Shown in pieces: positions 16,020 to 24,258 of a DNA stretch of 33,763 nucleotides. How positions within the stretch are numbered: position 1 is the first letter of the stretch; each line of letters starts with the position of its first letter. The notes beneath the pieces were generated by a model that saw nothing but the letters and a program-made list of their open reading frames with translations, was not told the origin of the DNA and searched no databases. The position numbers and the translations under genes were made by a program. This stretch comes from JBOHCT01 sp050699055 (GTDB taxonomy: Bacteria > Actinomycetota > Actinomycetes > Streptosporangiales > JBOHCT01), in the NCBI GenBank assembly GCA_050699055.1, contig JBOHCT010000022.1:1-33763 (forward strand), in the 5' to 3' direction.

Positions 16020-19000
16020 GTGCACCTGAAGAGCGTCACCCTCCGCGGCTTCAAGTCCTTCGCGTCATCGACGACGCTTCGTTTCGAACCTGGCATCACG
16101 TGTGTCGTCGGCCCCAACGGATCAGGGAAGTCCAATGTGGTCGACGCGCTCGCCTGGGTCATGGGCGAGCAGGGGGCGAAGTCGCTGCGCGGCGGCAAGA
16201 TGGAGGACGTCATCTTCGCGGGGACCTCGGGGCGGCCCCCGCTGGGGCGGGCAGCGGCCGTCCTCACCATCGACAACGCCGATGGCGCGCTGCCCATCGA
16301 CTACTCCGAGGTGACGGTCTCGCGGATCATGTTCCGCGGCGGGGGTTCCGAGTACGCCATCAACGGTGACTCCTGCCGGCTGCTCGACGTCCAGGAGCTG
16401 CTCTCCGACTCCGGCATCGGGCGGGAGATGCACGTCGTCGTCGGGCAGGGTCAGCTGGACGCGGTGCTTTCCGCGGGACCAGAAGAGCGCCGCGCCTTCA
16501 TCGAGGAGGCCGCTGGCGTTCTCAAGCACCGCAAGCGCAAGGAGAAAGCCCTGCGCAAGCTCGACGCGATGCAAGGAAATCTCACGCGACTCCAAGACCT
16601 CGTCGCCGAGCTGCGGAGGCAGCTGAAGCCGCTCGGCCGGCAGGCCGAGGCCGCCCGCAAGGCCGCCGTCGTACAGGCGGAGTTGCGCGACGCGCGCCTG
16701 CGTCTGCTCGCCGACGACATCGTCGCGCTGCGCGAAGAACTCGATCGCGAGCGCGCGGGCGAGACGGAGGCTCGCGAACGCCGAGCCGCGGTCGAGGCCT
16801 CGCTCGCCCAGGTCAAGAGCCGCGAGGAGGCCTTGGAGTCCCAGGCGCAAGCCGAGCTGCCGCAGCTCGCCAGCGCCCAGGAGACGTGGTACCGCTTGTC
16901 GTCGCTGCGCGAGCGCCTCCGCACGACGGCAAGCCTGGCCGCCGAGCGGCACCGCCACTTGACCTCGGAACCCGATGAGGGGCGCGCGGGGAGGGATCCC
17001 GAGGAGATGGAAGGGGAGGCGTCGGCGATCCGTACGCGCGAGCAGGGCCTCCAGCAAGATCTGGAAGAAGCCCGTATCCACCTCGAGGAGACCCTTCGCC
17101 GCCGTACCGACGCTGAGAACGCCGTCCGCGACGAGGAGCGCCGGATCCAGGCCGCCGCCCGCGCTATCGCCGATCGTCGCGAGGGGCTGGCACGACTACG
17201 CGGGGAGGTGAAAGCGGCTCGAAGCCGCCTCACGGCGGGGGAGGAGGAGATCGGCCGGCTGTCCGAGGCCATCGCCGAGGCCCGCGAGCGCGCGGACCAG
17301 GCGGGGCAGGAGTACGCGGAACTGGAGCGCGAGATCACCGGGCGCGAGGCCGATGAGGTCGGTCTCGACCAGGACCACGAGCGGACACGGGCCGCGCTCG
17401 CGGACGCCCAGGAGCGTGTCGCGGGGCTCCGTGGCGAGCAGCAGGAGGCCGAGCGCGAGCGTGCCGCGCTCGCGGCCCGCAAGGAGGCCCTAGAGCTGAG
17501 CCTGGACCGTGATGGTGACGCGGCGGAGACGCTGCTGGCCGCGAGCGATCGCCTGTCGGGCCTGCTCGGCTCGGTGGCCGCGCTGCTCGGGGTGGAGCCC
17601 GGATACGAGCCGGCCGTGTCCGCCGCCCTGGGCCAGGCGGCGGACGCCGTCGCTGTCAAGAGTCTCGATGATGCCGCCGCGGCGCTCGACCTGCTGAAGG
17701 AACGCGAGGCCGGACGCGTCGGCCTGGTGGTCGGGGAGGTGGCCCAGGGGCCCGAGCCACCGTGCCCGTCCCTTCCTGCCGACGCGTGTTACGTCCTCGA
17801 CGTTGTCCGTGCCCCCGCGGACATGGGCCCGACGGTCGAACGCATGCTGCGGGGCGTTGTCGTTGTCGACGATCTCGCCGCCGCGCGCTCGCTCGTCGCT
17901 GACCATCCCGTTCTCAAGGCCGTGACCCGCCAAGGTGACGTCCTCGCGGCCGATTGGGCCTACGGTGGCTCGTCGAGCACACCGAGTCTGCTCGAGGTGC
18001 AGTCGGCGGTGGACGACGCGACCGAGCGTCTGGAAGCGGCCGGTACCCGTTGCGAGCGCCTGGGCGCCATTCTGGCGCAGGCGGTCGAGGACGAGAAGGC
18101 CGCCGGCGCCGCGGTCGATCGAGCCCTCGAACTGCTCCACGAGTCCGACGCGCGGATGACCGCGGTCGCAGAGCAGCTCGGTCGCCTCGGCTCGTCCGCG
18201 CGCGCTGGGTCCGACGAATCCGAGCGACTCACTAAGGCCGTCACCGCTGCCGAGGCGGCCAGCGAGCAGGATCAGGAGCGCCTCCGGACGCTGGAGGAGC
18301 GACTCGCCGCTGCCGAGACGTCCGGGTCCGATGCGGATGAGCCCGCCGCCGACACTCGGGATGAGCTGAGCGGGCAGGCCTCCGCCGCGCGGTCCGCGGA
18401 GATGGAGGCCCGGCTCGCCGTTCGTACGGTCGAGGAACGCGTCCGCGCGCTCGCCGGCCGAGCCGACACCCTCGACCGGTCCGCGCGCGCCGAGCGCGAG
18501 GCCAGGGAAAGGGCGGCGGTACGACGCGAGCGCCGGGTCGGCGAGGCCGGCGTGGCGCGCGCCGTGAGCGAGGGCGCGCGTCGTGCGCTCGACCAACTGG
18601 AGACATCCTTGGAGCGGGCCGTCGCCGAGCGTGAAGAGGCCGAGCGCACGCGTACCGCACGCGAGGGTGAGCTGCGTGAGGTCCGCGAGCGCGTCCGCGA
18701 GCTGTCCGGAGAACTGGAGCGCCTCGTCGACGCCACACACGCTGGTGAGATGGCCCGCACCGAGCGGCGGTTCAAGCTGGAGCAGCTCGAGACACGCGCG
18801 GTCGAGGAGTTCGGTGTCGAGGCCGAGGCGCTGACCGTCGAGTACGGGCCCGGTGTCCCCGTGCCGCCTAGCCCCGGCGCCGGAGACGACGCGGAGTCCA
18901 CTCCGTACATACGCGCCGAACAGGAGCAACGCGTACGCGCGGCGGAACGCGAGCTGTCCCGTCTCGGCAAGGTCAATCCCCTCGCGCTGGAGGAGTACGC

Positions 19001-19571
19001 GGCGCTGGAAGAGCGTCATACGTTCCTCACCTCACAGCTCGAGGATCTGAGGGCCACCAGGCGCGATCTCCTGACCGTCGTCAGTGAGGTCGACGAGCGC
19101 GTCGAGCAGGTGTTCACGGCGGCCTACGAGGACACCGCGCGCGAGTTCGAGCACGTCTTCGCCACCCTGTTCCCCGGCGGCGAGGGGCGTCTCGTACTCA
19201 CCGAGCCCGACGACATGCTCACAACGGGTGTCGAGGTCGAGGCGCGGCCGCCGGGCAAGCGGGTCAAGCGACTCTCGCTGCTGTCTGGCGGTGAGCGCTC
19301 GCTCACCGCGCTCGCAGTGCTCATCGCCATCTTCAAGGCACGCCCGTCGCCCTTCTATGTGATGGACGAGGTCGAGGCCGCGCTGGACGACACCAACCTG
19401 CAGCGCCTGCTCGCGATCTTCGAGGAGCTGCGGGAGAGCTCACAGCTGATCGTCGTCACGCACCAGAAGCACACGATGGAGGTCGCCGATGCCCTGTACG
19501 GCGTCAGCATGCGGGGCGACGGCGTGAGCACTGTCGTGAGCCAGCGCCTCCGCGAGCAGGAGCCCGCTTAG
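16020..19571 (+). CDS. smc: Chromosome segregation protein SMC
   Basis: SMC forms the ATPase dimer of condensin and organises the chromosome, normally with ScpA and ScpB. The 1183-residue protein starts HLKSVTLRGFKSFASSTTLR. Walker A is GPNGSGKSN at residues 31-39. A long coiled coil rich in E, A and R follows, the hinge spans about residues 510-655, and a second coiled coil runs to about 990. The C-terminal head has the signature LSGGERSL near 1087 and Walker B FYVMDEVEAALDDTN near 1113. GTG 16020 is chosen over GTG 15948 because homology starts there and GGGAG lies 9 nt upstream. Many antisense ORFs in this gene are shadows of its GC-rich coiled-coil codons. Confidence 0.97.
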   Translation: MHLKSVTLRGFKSFASSTTLRFEPGITCVVGPNGSGKSNVVDALAWVMGEQGAKSLRGGKMEDVIFAGTSGRPPLGRAAAVLTIDNADGALPIDYSEVTVSRIMFRGGGSEYAINGDSCRLLDVQELLSDSGIGREMHVVVGQGQLDAVLSAGPEERRAFIEEAAGVLKHRKRKEKALRKLDAMQGNLTRLQDLVAELRRQLKPLGRQAEAARKAAVVQAELRDARLRLLADDIVALREELDRERAGETEARERRAAVEASLAQVKSREEALESQAQAELPQLASAQETWYRLSSLRERLRTTASLAAERHRHLTSEPDEGRAGRDPEEMEGEASAIRTREQGLQQDLEEARIHLEETLRRRTDAENAVRDEERRIQAAARAIADRREGLARLRGEVKAARSRLTAGEEEIGRLSEAIAEARERADQAGQEYAELEREITGREADEVGLDQDHERTRAALADAQERVAGLRGEQQEAERERAALAARKEALELSLDRDGDAAETLLAASDRLSGLLGSVAALLGVEPGYEPAVSAALGQAADAVAVKSLDDAAAALDLLKEREAGRVGLVVGEVAQGPEPPCPSLPADACYVLDVVRAPADMGPTVERMLRGVVVVDDLAAARSLVADHPVLKAVTRQGDVLAADWAYGGSSSTPSLLEVQSAVDDATERLEAAGTRCERLGAILAQAVEDEKAAGAAVDRALELLHESDARMTAVAEQLGRLGSSARAGSDESERLTKAVTAAEAASEQDQERLRTLEERLAAAETSGSDADEPAADTRDELSGQASAARSAEMEARLAVRTVEERVRALAGRADTLDRSARAEREARERAAVRRERRVGEAGVARAVSEGARRALDQLETSLERAVAEREEAERTRTAREGELREVRERVRELSGELERLVDATHAGEMARTERRFKLEQLETRAVEEFGVEAEALTVEYGPGVPVPPSPGAGDDAESTPYIRAEQEQRVRAAERELSRLGKVNPLALEEYAALEERHTFLTSQLEDLRATRRDLLTVVSEVDERVEQVFTAAYEDTAREFEHVFATLFPGGEGRLVLTEPDDMLTTGVEVEARPPGKRVKRLSLLSGGERSLTALAVLIAIFKARPSPFYVMDEVEAALDDTNLQRLLAIFEELRESSQLIVVTHQKHTMEVADALYGVSMRGDGVSTVVSQRLREQEPA

Positions 19572-19688
19572 GACGCGCCGGACGATGCTGCCCAGCCCGT
19601 CGATCCGCGGCCACCGCGTCCTCGGCGAGCCGGGCTGGCCTGGGCAGGCGTACGACACCGCCGGTCCGATCTGAGAGACTGTCCCGTC

Positions 19689-20888
19689 GTGGAGTACGTC
19701 GCGCTCGCCATCGCTCTCGGTGTCCTGGCGTTCGTCGTGGCGGTCGGTCTCGTCACCCGCGCAGCGACGAAAAGCCGTCACACACCTCCCCCGCAACAGA
19801 CGGAACAGACCGTCGAGCCGACCGAGGCGTCTCGTGACACCGCGGCTGATACGACGGCCGTCGTCTCACCTCCTCCAACCGGCGAACCGGAGACCGCGGC
19901 GACGGCGGAACCCGCGCCGGAGGAGGCCGAGCGGCCGGCGGAGGTCGAGTCTCCGGCACCGGCGGCCGGGCGGCTCGTCAGGCTACGGGCCCGGCTGGCC
20001 CGTTCGCAGAACGCCGTTGGGCGGGGGCTGCTCTCGATCCTGGCCCGGGAGACACTCGACGAGGAGGCCTGGGAGGAGGTCGAGGACCTTCTGCTCGGGG
20101 CCGACGTCGGCGTATCCGCGACAGAGGAGATCGTCGAGGACCTGCGCAAGCGAGTACGGGTGCTCGGCACCCGTGGGCCGGACGAGCTGCGTGGCCTGCT
20201 GCGCGAGGCGATGCTCGCCGAGATCGGTACCGATGTCGACCGTTCGCTGCAAACTCTGCCGCACGACGACCGCCCGGCCGTCGTGCTGGTCTGCGGGGTC
20301 AACGGCACGGGGAAGACGACAACCTGCGGCAAGCTCGCGCGGGTACTGGTCGCCGACGGCCGGTCCGTGCTCCTTGGCGCCGCCGACACGTTCCGCGCGG
20401 CCGCGGTGGACCAACTCGAGACCTGGGGCACTCGTGTCGGCGCCCGAACCGTCCGCGGACCCGAGGCCGCCGACCCGGCGAGCGTGGCCTTCGACGCCGT
20501 CAGAGAGGGTGTCGAGGAGCGTGTCGACACCGTCATCGTCGATACGGCGGGCCGCCTGCACACCAAGGCCGGCCTCATGGACGAGCTCGGCAAGGTCAAG
20601 CGGGTGGTGGAGCGTCGTGGCCCGGTAGATGAAGTCCTGCTCGTCCTCGACGCCACGACCGGCCAGAACGGTCTCGCCCAGGCCCGCGTCTTCTCCGAGG
20701 TCGTCGACGTGAGTGGCCTCGTCCTCACCAAGCTCGACGGCACCGCGAAGGGCGGGATCGTCATCTCCGTTCAGCGGGAGCTCGGCGTACCCGTCAAGCT
20801 CGTCGGCTTGGGGGAGGGGGCGGACGACCTCGCGCCGTTCGAGTCCGACGCCTTCGTCGACGCCCTCCTCGGCGAGGAGTCCGGCTAG
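19689..20888 (+). CDS. ftsY: Signal recognition particle receptor FtsY
   Basis: FtsY is the membrane-associated SRP receptor GTPase that receives Ffh-ribosome complexes. The 399-residue protein begins with a hydrophobic segment (YVALAIALGVLAFVVAVGLV, an N-terminal membrane anchor as in other actinobacteria), then an acidic Pro/Ala/Glu-rich linker to about residue 95. The NG domain follows: GVNGTGKTTT near 203, DTFRAAAVDQL, DTAGRLHTK near 284, and TKLDGTAKGG near 348. A nAnnnT box (GAGACT) ends 8 nt before the GTG start. The stop codon lies within the first unit of a 13-bp tandem array that separates it from ffh. Confidence 0.96.
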   Translation: MEYVALAIALGVLAFVVAVGLVTRAATKSRHTPPPQQTEQTVEPTEASRDTAADTTAVVSPPPTGEPETAATAEPAPEEAERPAEVESPAPAAGRLVRLRARLARSQNAVGRGLLSILARETLDEEAWEEVEDLLLGADVGVSATEEIVEDLRKRVRVLGTRGPDELRGLLREAMLAEIGTDVDRSLQTLPHDDRPAVVLVCGVNGTGKTTTCGKLARVLVADGRSVLLGAADTFRAAAVDQLETWGTRVGARTVRGPEAADPASVAFDAVREGVEERVDTVIVDTAGRLHTKAGLMDELGKVKRVVERRGPVDEVLLVLDATTGQNGLAQARVFSEVVDVSGLVLTKLDGTAKGGIVISVQRELGVPVKLVGLGEGADDLAPFESDAFVDALLGEESG

Positions 20889-21025
20889 CCCTATCGGCTG
20901 GCCCTGTCGGCTGGCCCTGTCGGCTGGCCCTGTCGGCTGGCCCTGTCGGCTGGCCCTGTCGGCTGGCCCTGTCGGCTGGCCCTGCCGGGTGGTCCTGCCG
21001 GGTGGTCCGGTCAGCTGGTCCGGTC
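20883..21025 (+). repeat. 13-bp minisatellite, 11 units, between ftsY and ffh
   Basis: Unit GGCTGGCCCTGTC. Six consecutive units at 20896-20973 are identical. The first (20883-20895) has two changes and contains the ftsY stop codon; the last four (20974-21025) diverge step by step (GGCTGGCCCTGCC, GGGTGGTCCTGCC, GGGTGGTCCGGTC, AGCTGGTCCGGTC). Since 13 is not a multiple of three the array is not a coding repeat, although it keeps one spurious frame open. Confidence 0.95.
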
Positions 21026-21064
21026 AAGTGGACGTCGGTGGACGGCGTGGGCGGTCGAAACGGC

Positions 21065-21070
21065 TACCCT
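21065..21070 (+). promoter_or_regulatory. Candidate -10 hexamer TACCCT of ffh
   Basis: TACCCT fits TANNNT and lies 41 bp before GTG 21112, just after the minisatellite. Confidence 0.35.
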
Positions 21071-21111
21071 GGGACGGTCGTCGTACTCCTGCCTAGGACG
21101 AGCTGGAATCC

Positions 21112-22725
21112 GTGTTCGAGACACTTTCCGACCGCCTCGAGTCCGTCTTCACGTCACTGCGCGGCAGAGGACGTCTGTCCGACTCTGACATCAACGCCAC
21201 CTGCCGGGAGATCCGCGTCGCGCTGCTCGAGGCCGACGTCGCGCTGCCCGTCGTCAAGGACTTCATCGCGGCGGTGCGGGAGCGGGCACGCGGCGCTGAG
21301 GTGTCCAGGGCCCTCAACCCGGCCCAGCAGGTCGTAAAGATCGTCAACGAGGAGCTTGTCGCCATCCTCGGGGGCGAGGAGCGTCGCCTGCGCTTCGCCA
21401 AGAGCCCGCCGACCGTGGTCATGCTCGCTGGGCTGCAAGGCTCGGGCAAGACCACCCTCGCGGGCAAGCTCGGCCTATGGCTACGCGAGCAGGGGCACGC
21501 TCCCCTGCTGGTGGCGGCCGACCTGCAGCGGCCTAACGCGGTCCAGCAGCTGCAGATCGTGGCCGAGCGCGCGAGCGTCGGCGTGTACGCCCCCGAACCG
21601 GGCAGTGTCGGCACTGCGGCTGGCTCTGCGGCTGGCTCTGCGGCTGACGCCGCCACCCGGAGCGTCGGCGATCCGATCGCCGTGGCCCGCGACTCCATCG
21701 ACCACGCTCGCCGTATGCAGCACGACATCGTCGTCATCGACACGGCCGGCCGGCTCGGCGTCGACGCGGAGATGATGCGGCAGGCCGCCGACATCCGTGA
21801 CGCTGTCGACCCCGACGAGATCCTGTTCGTCGTCGACGCGATGATCGGCCAGGATGCCGTCGCCACCGCCGAGGCGTTCCTGGAAGGCGTGGGTTTCGAC
21901 GGCGTTGCCCTCACCAAGCTGGACGGTGACGCGCGCGGCGGTGCCGCGCTGTCCGTCGCCCGGGTGACCGGTCGGCAGATCATGTTCGCGTCGACCGGGG
22001 AGAAGCTGGCCGACTTCGACCTCTTCCATCCCGATCGCATGGCCTCGCGCATTCTCGGGATGGGCGACGTTCTTACACTCATCGAGCAGGCGGAGAAGAC
22101 GTTCGACGCCGACCAGACCGCCAAGATGGCCGACAAGCTCGTCGGTGGGGACGCGTTCACGCTCGAGGACTTTCTCGAGCAGATGGCGGCTATCCGTCGT
22201 ATGGGGCCGCTCAGCAACGTACTCGGGATGATGCCCGGCATGGGCCAGTTGCGCGGCCAGATCGAGGACATCGACGACCGCGACCTCGATCGCGTCGCGG
22301 CCATCATCCAGTCGATGACCGCCGAGGAGCGGCGTAACCCGAAAGTCTTGAACGCCTCCAGGCGCTCGCGCATCGCTCGCGGCTCGGGTACCACGGTCAC
22401 CGAGGTCAACGGCCTCGTCGACAGGTTCTTCGAGGCCCAGAAGATGATGAAGCAGTTCGCGGGTGGCATGGGCGTTCCCGGCATGTCCGGTACCCGCAGG
22501 AAGGCCACTAAGCCCCCGAAGGGCAAGGGCAAGAAGAAAGCCAAGAAGGCCAAGGCGCGGCAGGCCAAGCGCAAGAGCGGTGCGGGTGTGGACGGTCAGA
22601 GCGGAGAGCTGCCCGCCGACCTGCCCGGCCAGCTTCCGAGCGGCGTTCCCGGCGGGCTTCCGCCTGGCCTCCAGGTGCCCGACCTATCGAAGCTCGATCT
22701 CCCGCGCCGGCGGGACACTCGGTGA
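21112..22725 (+). CDS. ffh: Signal recognition particle protein Ffh (SRP54)
   Basis: Ffh binds 4.5S RNA and signal sequences and delivers ribosomes to FtsY. The 537-residue protein has the N domain (residues 1-95), the G domain with GLQGSGKTT near 106, AADLQRPNAVQQLQ, DTAGR near 209 and TKLDGDARGG near 267, and the M domain from about 330 with the methionine-rich segment MGPLSNVLGMMPGMGQ and RIARGSG, the RNA-binding part. Two oddities: residues about 164-184 hold a Gly/Ala/Ser-rich insertion built from 12-bp DNA repeats, where relatives pass almost directly from APEPG to VGDP, and the C-terminal 70 residues are a Lys-rich then Gly/Pro/Leu-rich tail. GTG start. Confidence 0.97.
   Translation: MFETLSDRLESVFTSLRGRGRLSDSDINATCREIRVALLEADVALPVVKDFIAAVRERARGAEVSRALNPAQQVVKIVNEELVAILGGEERRLRFAKSPPTVVMLAGLQGSGKTTLAGKLGLWLREQGHAPLLVAADLQRPNAVQQLQIVAERASVGVYAPEPGSVGTAAGSAAGSAADAATRSVGDPIAVARDSIDHARRMQHDIVVIDTAGRLGVDAEMMRQAADIRDAVDPDEILFVVDAMIGQDAVATAEAFLEGVGFDGVALTKLDGDARGGAALSVARVTGRQIMFASTGEKLADFDLFHPDRMASRILGMGDVLTLIEQAEKTFDADQTAKMADKLVGGDAFTLEDFLEQMAAIRRMGPLSNVLGMMPGMGQLRGQIEDIDDRDLDRVAAIIQSMTAEERRNPKVLNASRRSRIARGSGTTVTEVNGLVDRFFEAQKMMKQFAGGMGVPGMSGTRRKATKPPKGKGKKKAKKAKARQAKRKSGAGVDGQSGELPADLPGQLPSGVPGGLPPGLQVPDLSKLDLPRRRDTR
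21614..21646 (+). repeat. In-frame 12-bp repeats within ffh
   Basis: Unit CTGCGGCTGGCT at 21614-21625 and 21626-21637, plus a partial third copy to 21646. They encode a Gly-Ser-Ala-Ala pattern in the Ffh G domain. Confidence 0.85.
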
Positions 22726-22733
22726 GTCTGTCA

Positions 22734-22781
22734 GGGCCCTCCCTCGGGCCCTTCCTCGGGCCCTTCTTCGGGCCGGTTTTC
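22734..22781 (+). repeat. Four tandem 12-bp repeats containing GGGCCC
   Basis: Units GGGCCCTCCCTC, GGGCCCTTCCTC, GGGCCCTTCTTC and GGGCCGGTTTTC start at 22734, 22746, 22758 and 22770, right after the ffh stop. The GGGCCC cores can pair with one another and the array ends in TTTTC, so it may act as a terminator. Confidence 0.8.
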
Positions 22782-22802
22782 GTCGCCGGTCCGATCCTCT
22801 GG

Positions 22803-22808
22803 CACAAT
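22803..22808 (+). promoter_or_regulatory. Candidate -10 hexamer CACAAT of the rpsP operon
   Basis: CACAAT lies in the only AT-containing stretch between ffh and rpsP, about 112 bp before the rpsP start. It would drive rpsP-khpA-rimM-trmD with a leader of about 105 nt. The -35 is unclear. Confidence 0.35.
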
Positions 22809-22920
22809 ATGCCGATGGGGCCTGAGCCTTAGCATCATCCCAACGTTCATGTCGCCGCGGCAGGTCTGGGCCGCGCGAGCGCTGTATCCACTTCGAAGAC
22901 GTCTGGAGAGCACCTCACTC

Positions 22921-23409
22921 GTGGCAGTCAAGATCAAACTGAAGCGGCTCGGCAAGATCCGCGAACCTCACTATCGCATCATCGTCGCCGACAGCCGTAC
23001 GAAGCGAGACGGCCGACCGATCGAGGAGATCGGGACCTATCACCCCAAGGAGCAGCCATCGCTCGTCGAGGTCAACTCCGACAGGGCGCAGTACTGGCTC
23101 TCTGTCGGGGCCCAGCCCACCGACCCCGTCCGTGCGCTGTTGCGGCTGACCGGAGACTGGCAGAAGTTCAAGGATGAGCCGGCACCGGAACACGCGCTTC
23201 AGGTGAAGGAACCGGGACCCGACAAGAAGGCCATCTTCGAGGCCGCGGCCAGGGAGGCCATGGCCGAGTCCGAGGGCACCTCGAGCGGCGGCCGCGGCTC
23301 CAGGTCAAAGAAGTCCGCGAAAACCGATAGAGCCGACAAGACAGACAAGACAGAGGGCACGAGCGAGGGCCGAGTCGAGCGAGCGGCTACAGGCGAGAGC
23401 GAGGGCTGA
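22921..23409 (+). CDS. rpsP: 30S ribosomal protein S16
   Basis: A small-subunit ribosomal protein. The core (residues 1-85) reads AVKIKLKRLGKIREPHYRII, DSRTKRDGRPIEEIGTYHP and DRAQYWLSVGAQPTDPV. A further 75 residues form a charged tail with Lys/Asp/Glu/Ser runs (SKKSAKTDRADKTDKTEG), a kind of extension found in actinobacterial S16. The frame is open to ATG 22849, but GTG 22921 gives the family N-terminus, with GGAG about 12 nt upstream. First gene of the rpsP-khpA-rimM-trmD(-rplS) operon. Confidence 0.95.
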   Translation: MAVKIKLKRLGKIREPHYRIIVADSRTKRDGRPIEEIGTYHPKEQPSLVEVNSDRAQYWLSVGAQPTDPVRALLRLTGDWQKFKDEPAPEHALQVKEPGPDKKAIFEAAAREAMAESEGTSSGGRGSRSKKSAKTDRADKTDKTEGTSEGRVERAATGESEG

Positions 23410-23410
23410 G

Positions 23411-23641
23411 GTGCTCGAGGAAGCCCTCGAGCACCTCGTCAAGGGGATCGTCGAGCATCCCGGCGACGTACAGGTCCGTCAGCGCAATCTTCGGCGCGGC
23501 CGAGTCCTCGAGGTCCGGGTCCATCCCGATGACTTGGGCAAGGTCATCGGCCGTGGCGGCCGAACCGCGGGAGCGCTGCGGACCGTCATCGGAGCCCTCG
23601 CTGGCGGACGGCATGTCAGGGTCGACCTCCTCGAGACCTGA
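23411..23641 (+). CDS. khpA: KH-domain RNA-binding protein KhpA
   Basis: A 76-residue single KH domain protein with the GKVIGRGGRTAGALRTVI loop that contacts RNA. In other bacteria KhpA acts with KhpB (Jag/EloR) as an RNA chaperone linked to cell elongation. GTG start one base after the rpsP stop. It has its standard place between rpsP and rimM. Note the palindromic CTCGAGG and GAGGTGCTCGAGG sequences near the start, which may simply be codon use. Confidence 0.93.
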   Translation: MLEEALEHLVKGIVEHPGDVQVRQRNLRRGRVLEVRVHPDDLGKVIGRGGRTAGALRTVIGALAGGRHVRVDLLET

Positions 23642-23745
23642 GCGTTCCCGGCACCTCCTGTCGCCGGGCATCCTCAGCTCGGTGGCGACGACCACGTCCG
23701 CGTTCGACACTCCGACGGAGACCTCCGAGACGGGACACTAGGTCC

Positions 23746-24258
23746 TTGCGGCTTGTCATCGGGCGGATCGGCCGGCCACATGGCGTTCAGGGTGAGGTCG
23801 CGGTCGAGGTGCGTACGGACGAGTCCGACGCGCGCTTCGTGCGAGGCGCCGTCCTCGCGACCGACCCGCCGACGCCAGGGCCGCTGACCATACGCTCCGT
23901 ACGCCCGCAGGGGAGGCAGCTACTCGTCTCGTTCGAGGAGGTGAGCGATCGGCTCACCGCGGCTAGTCTGCGAAACGTACTTCTGGTCGTCGAATCCGTC
24001 GCCCTTCCACCGGCCGGCGACGAGGACGAGTTCCGCGATCACGAGCTGATCGATCTCGTGGCCCTTCACCCTGGCGGGCAGGTGATCGGTCGGGTCGTCG
24101 ACGTGATGCACCTTCCGGCGCAGGAGGTCCTCGTCGTGCGGACTGAGCGAGGGGGAGAGGTGTTGGTGCCGTTCGTGGCCGCGATCGTGCCTCAGGTCAG
24201 TGTCGAGGACGGCAGCGTCGTCATCGACCCTCCCGCGGGACTGCTGGAGGAGGAGTGA
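23746..24258 (+). CDS. rimM: 16S rRNA processing protein RimM
   Basis: RimM binds S19 and assists 30S head maturation. The 170-residue protein starts RLVIGRIGRPHGVQGEVAVE, the typical N-terminus, and has a C-terminal PRC-barrel with DHELIDLVALHPGGQVIGRV, VLVVRTERGGEVLVPFV and VIDPPAGLLEEE. The start is a TTG (23746), the only codon that fits the family N-terminus and still lies after the khpA stop; AGGT just upstream is a weak Shine-Dalgarno sequence. The stop shares one base with the trmD ATG (TGATG). The 104-bp gap before it holds no gene I can support. Confidence 0.93.
   Translation: MRLVIGRIGRPHGVQGEVAVEVRTDESDARFVRGAVLATDPPTPGPLTIRSVRPQGRQLLVSFEEVSDRLTAASLRNVLLVVESVALPPAGDEDEFRDHELIDLVALHPGGQVIGRVVDVMHLPAQEVLVVRTERGGEVLVPFVAAIVPQVSVEDGSVVIDPPAGLLEEE

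Noticed and set aside
16451..19019. Long antisense frames within smc (for example 16451-17659 and 17490-19019)
   Set aside because: They are complementary to Glu/Ala/Arg-rich coiled-coil codons, giving Ser/Arg/Ala-rich nonsense. No ribosome binding sites or family motifs.
20883..21025. Possible CRISPR array
   Set aside because: The repeats are 13 bp and contiguous, with no spacers and no cas genes nearby.
20713..21096. Plus-strand frame encoding regular repeats of Gly, Pro, Trp, Cys and Leu between ftsY and ffh
   Set aside because: The repeats come from the 13-bp minisatellite, and the first part overlaps ftsY in another frame. No start signal or family.
22849..22920. 24-residue N-terminal extension of S16
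   Set aside because: The family N-terminus (AVKIKLKR) begins at GTG 22921; the upstream part looks like leader sequence.
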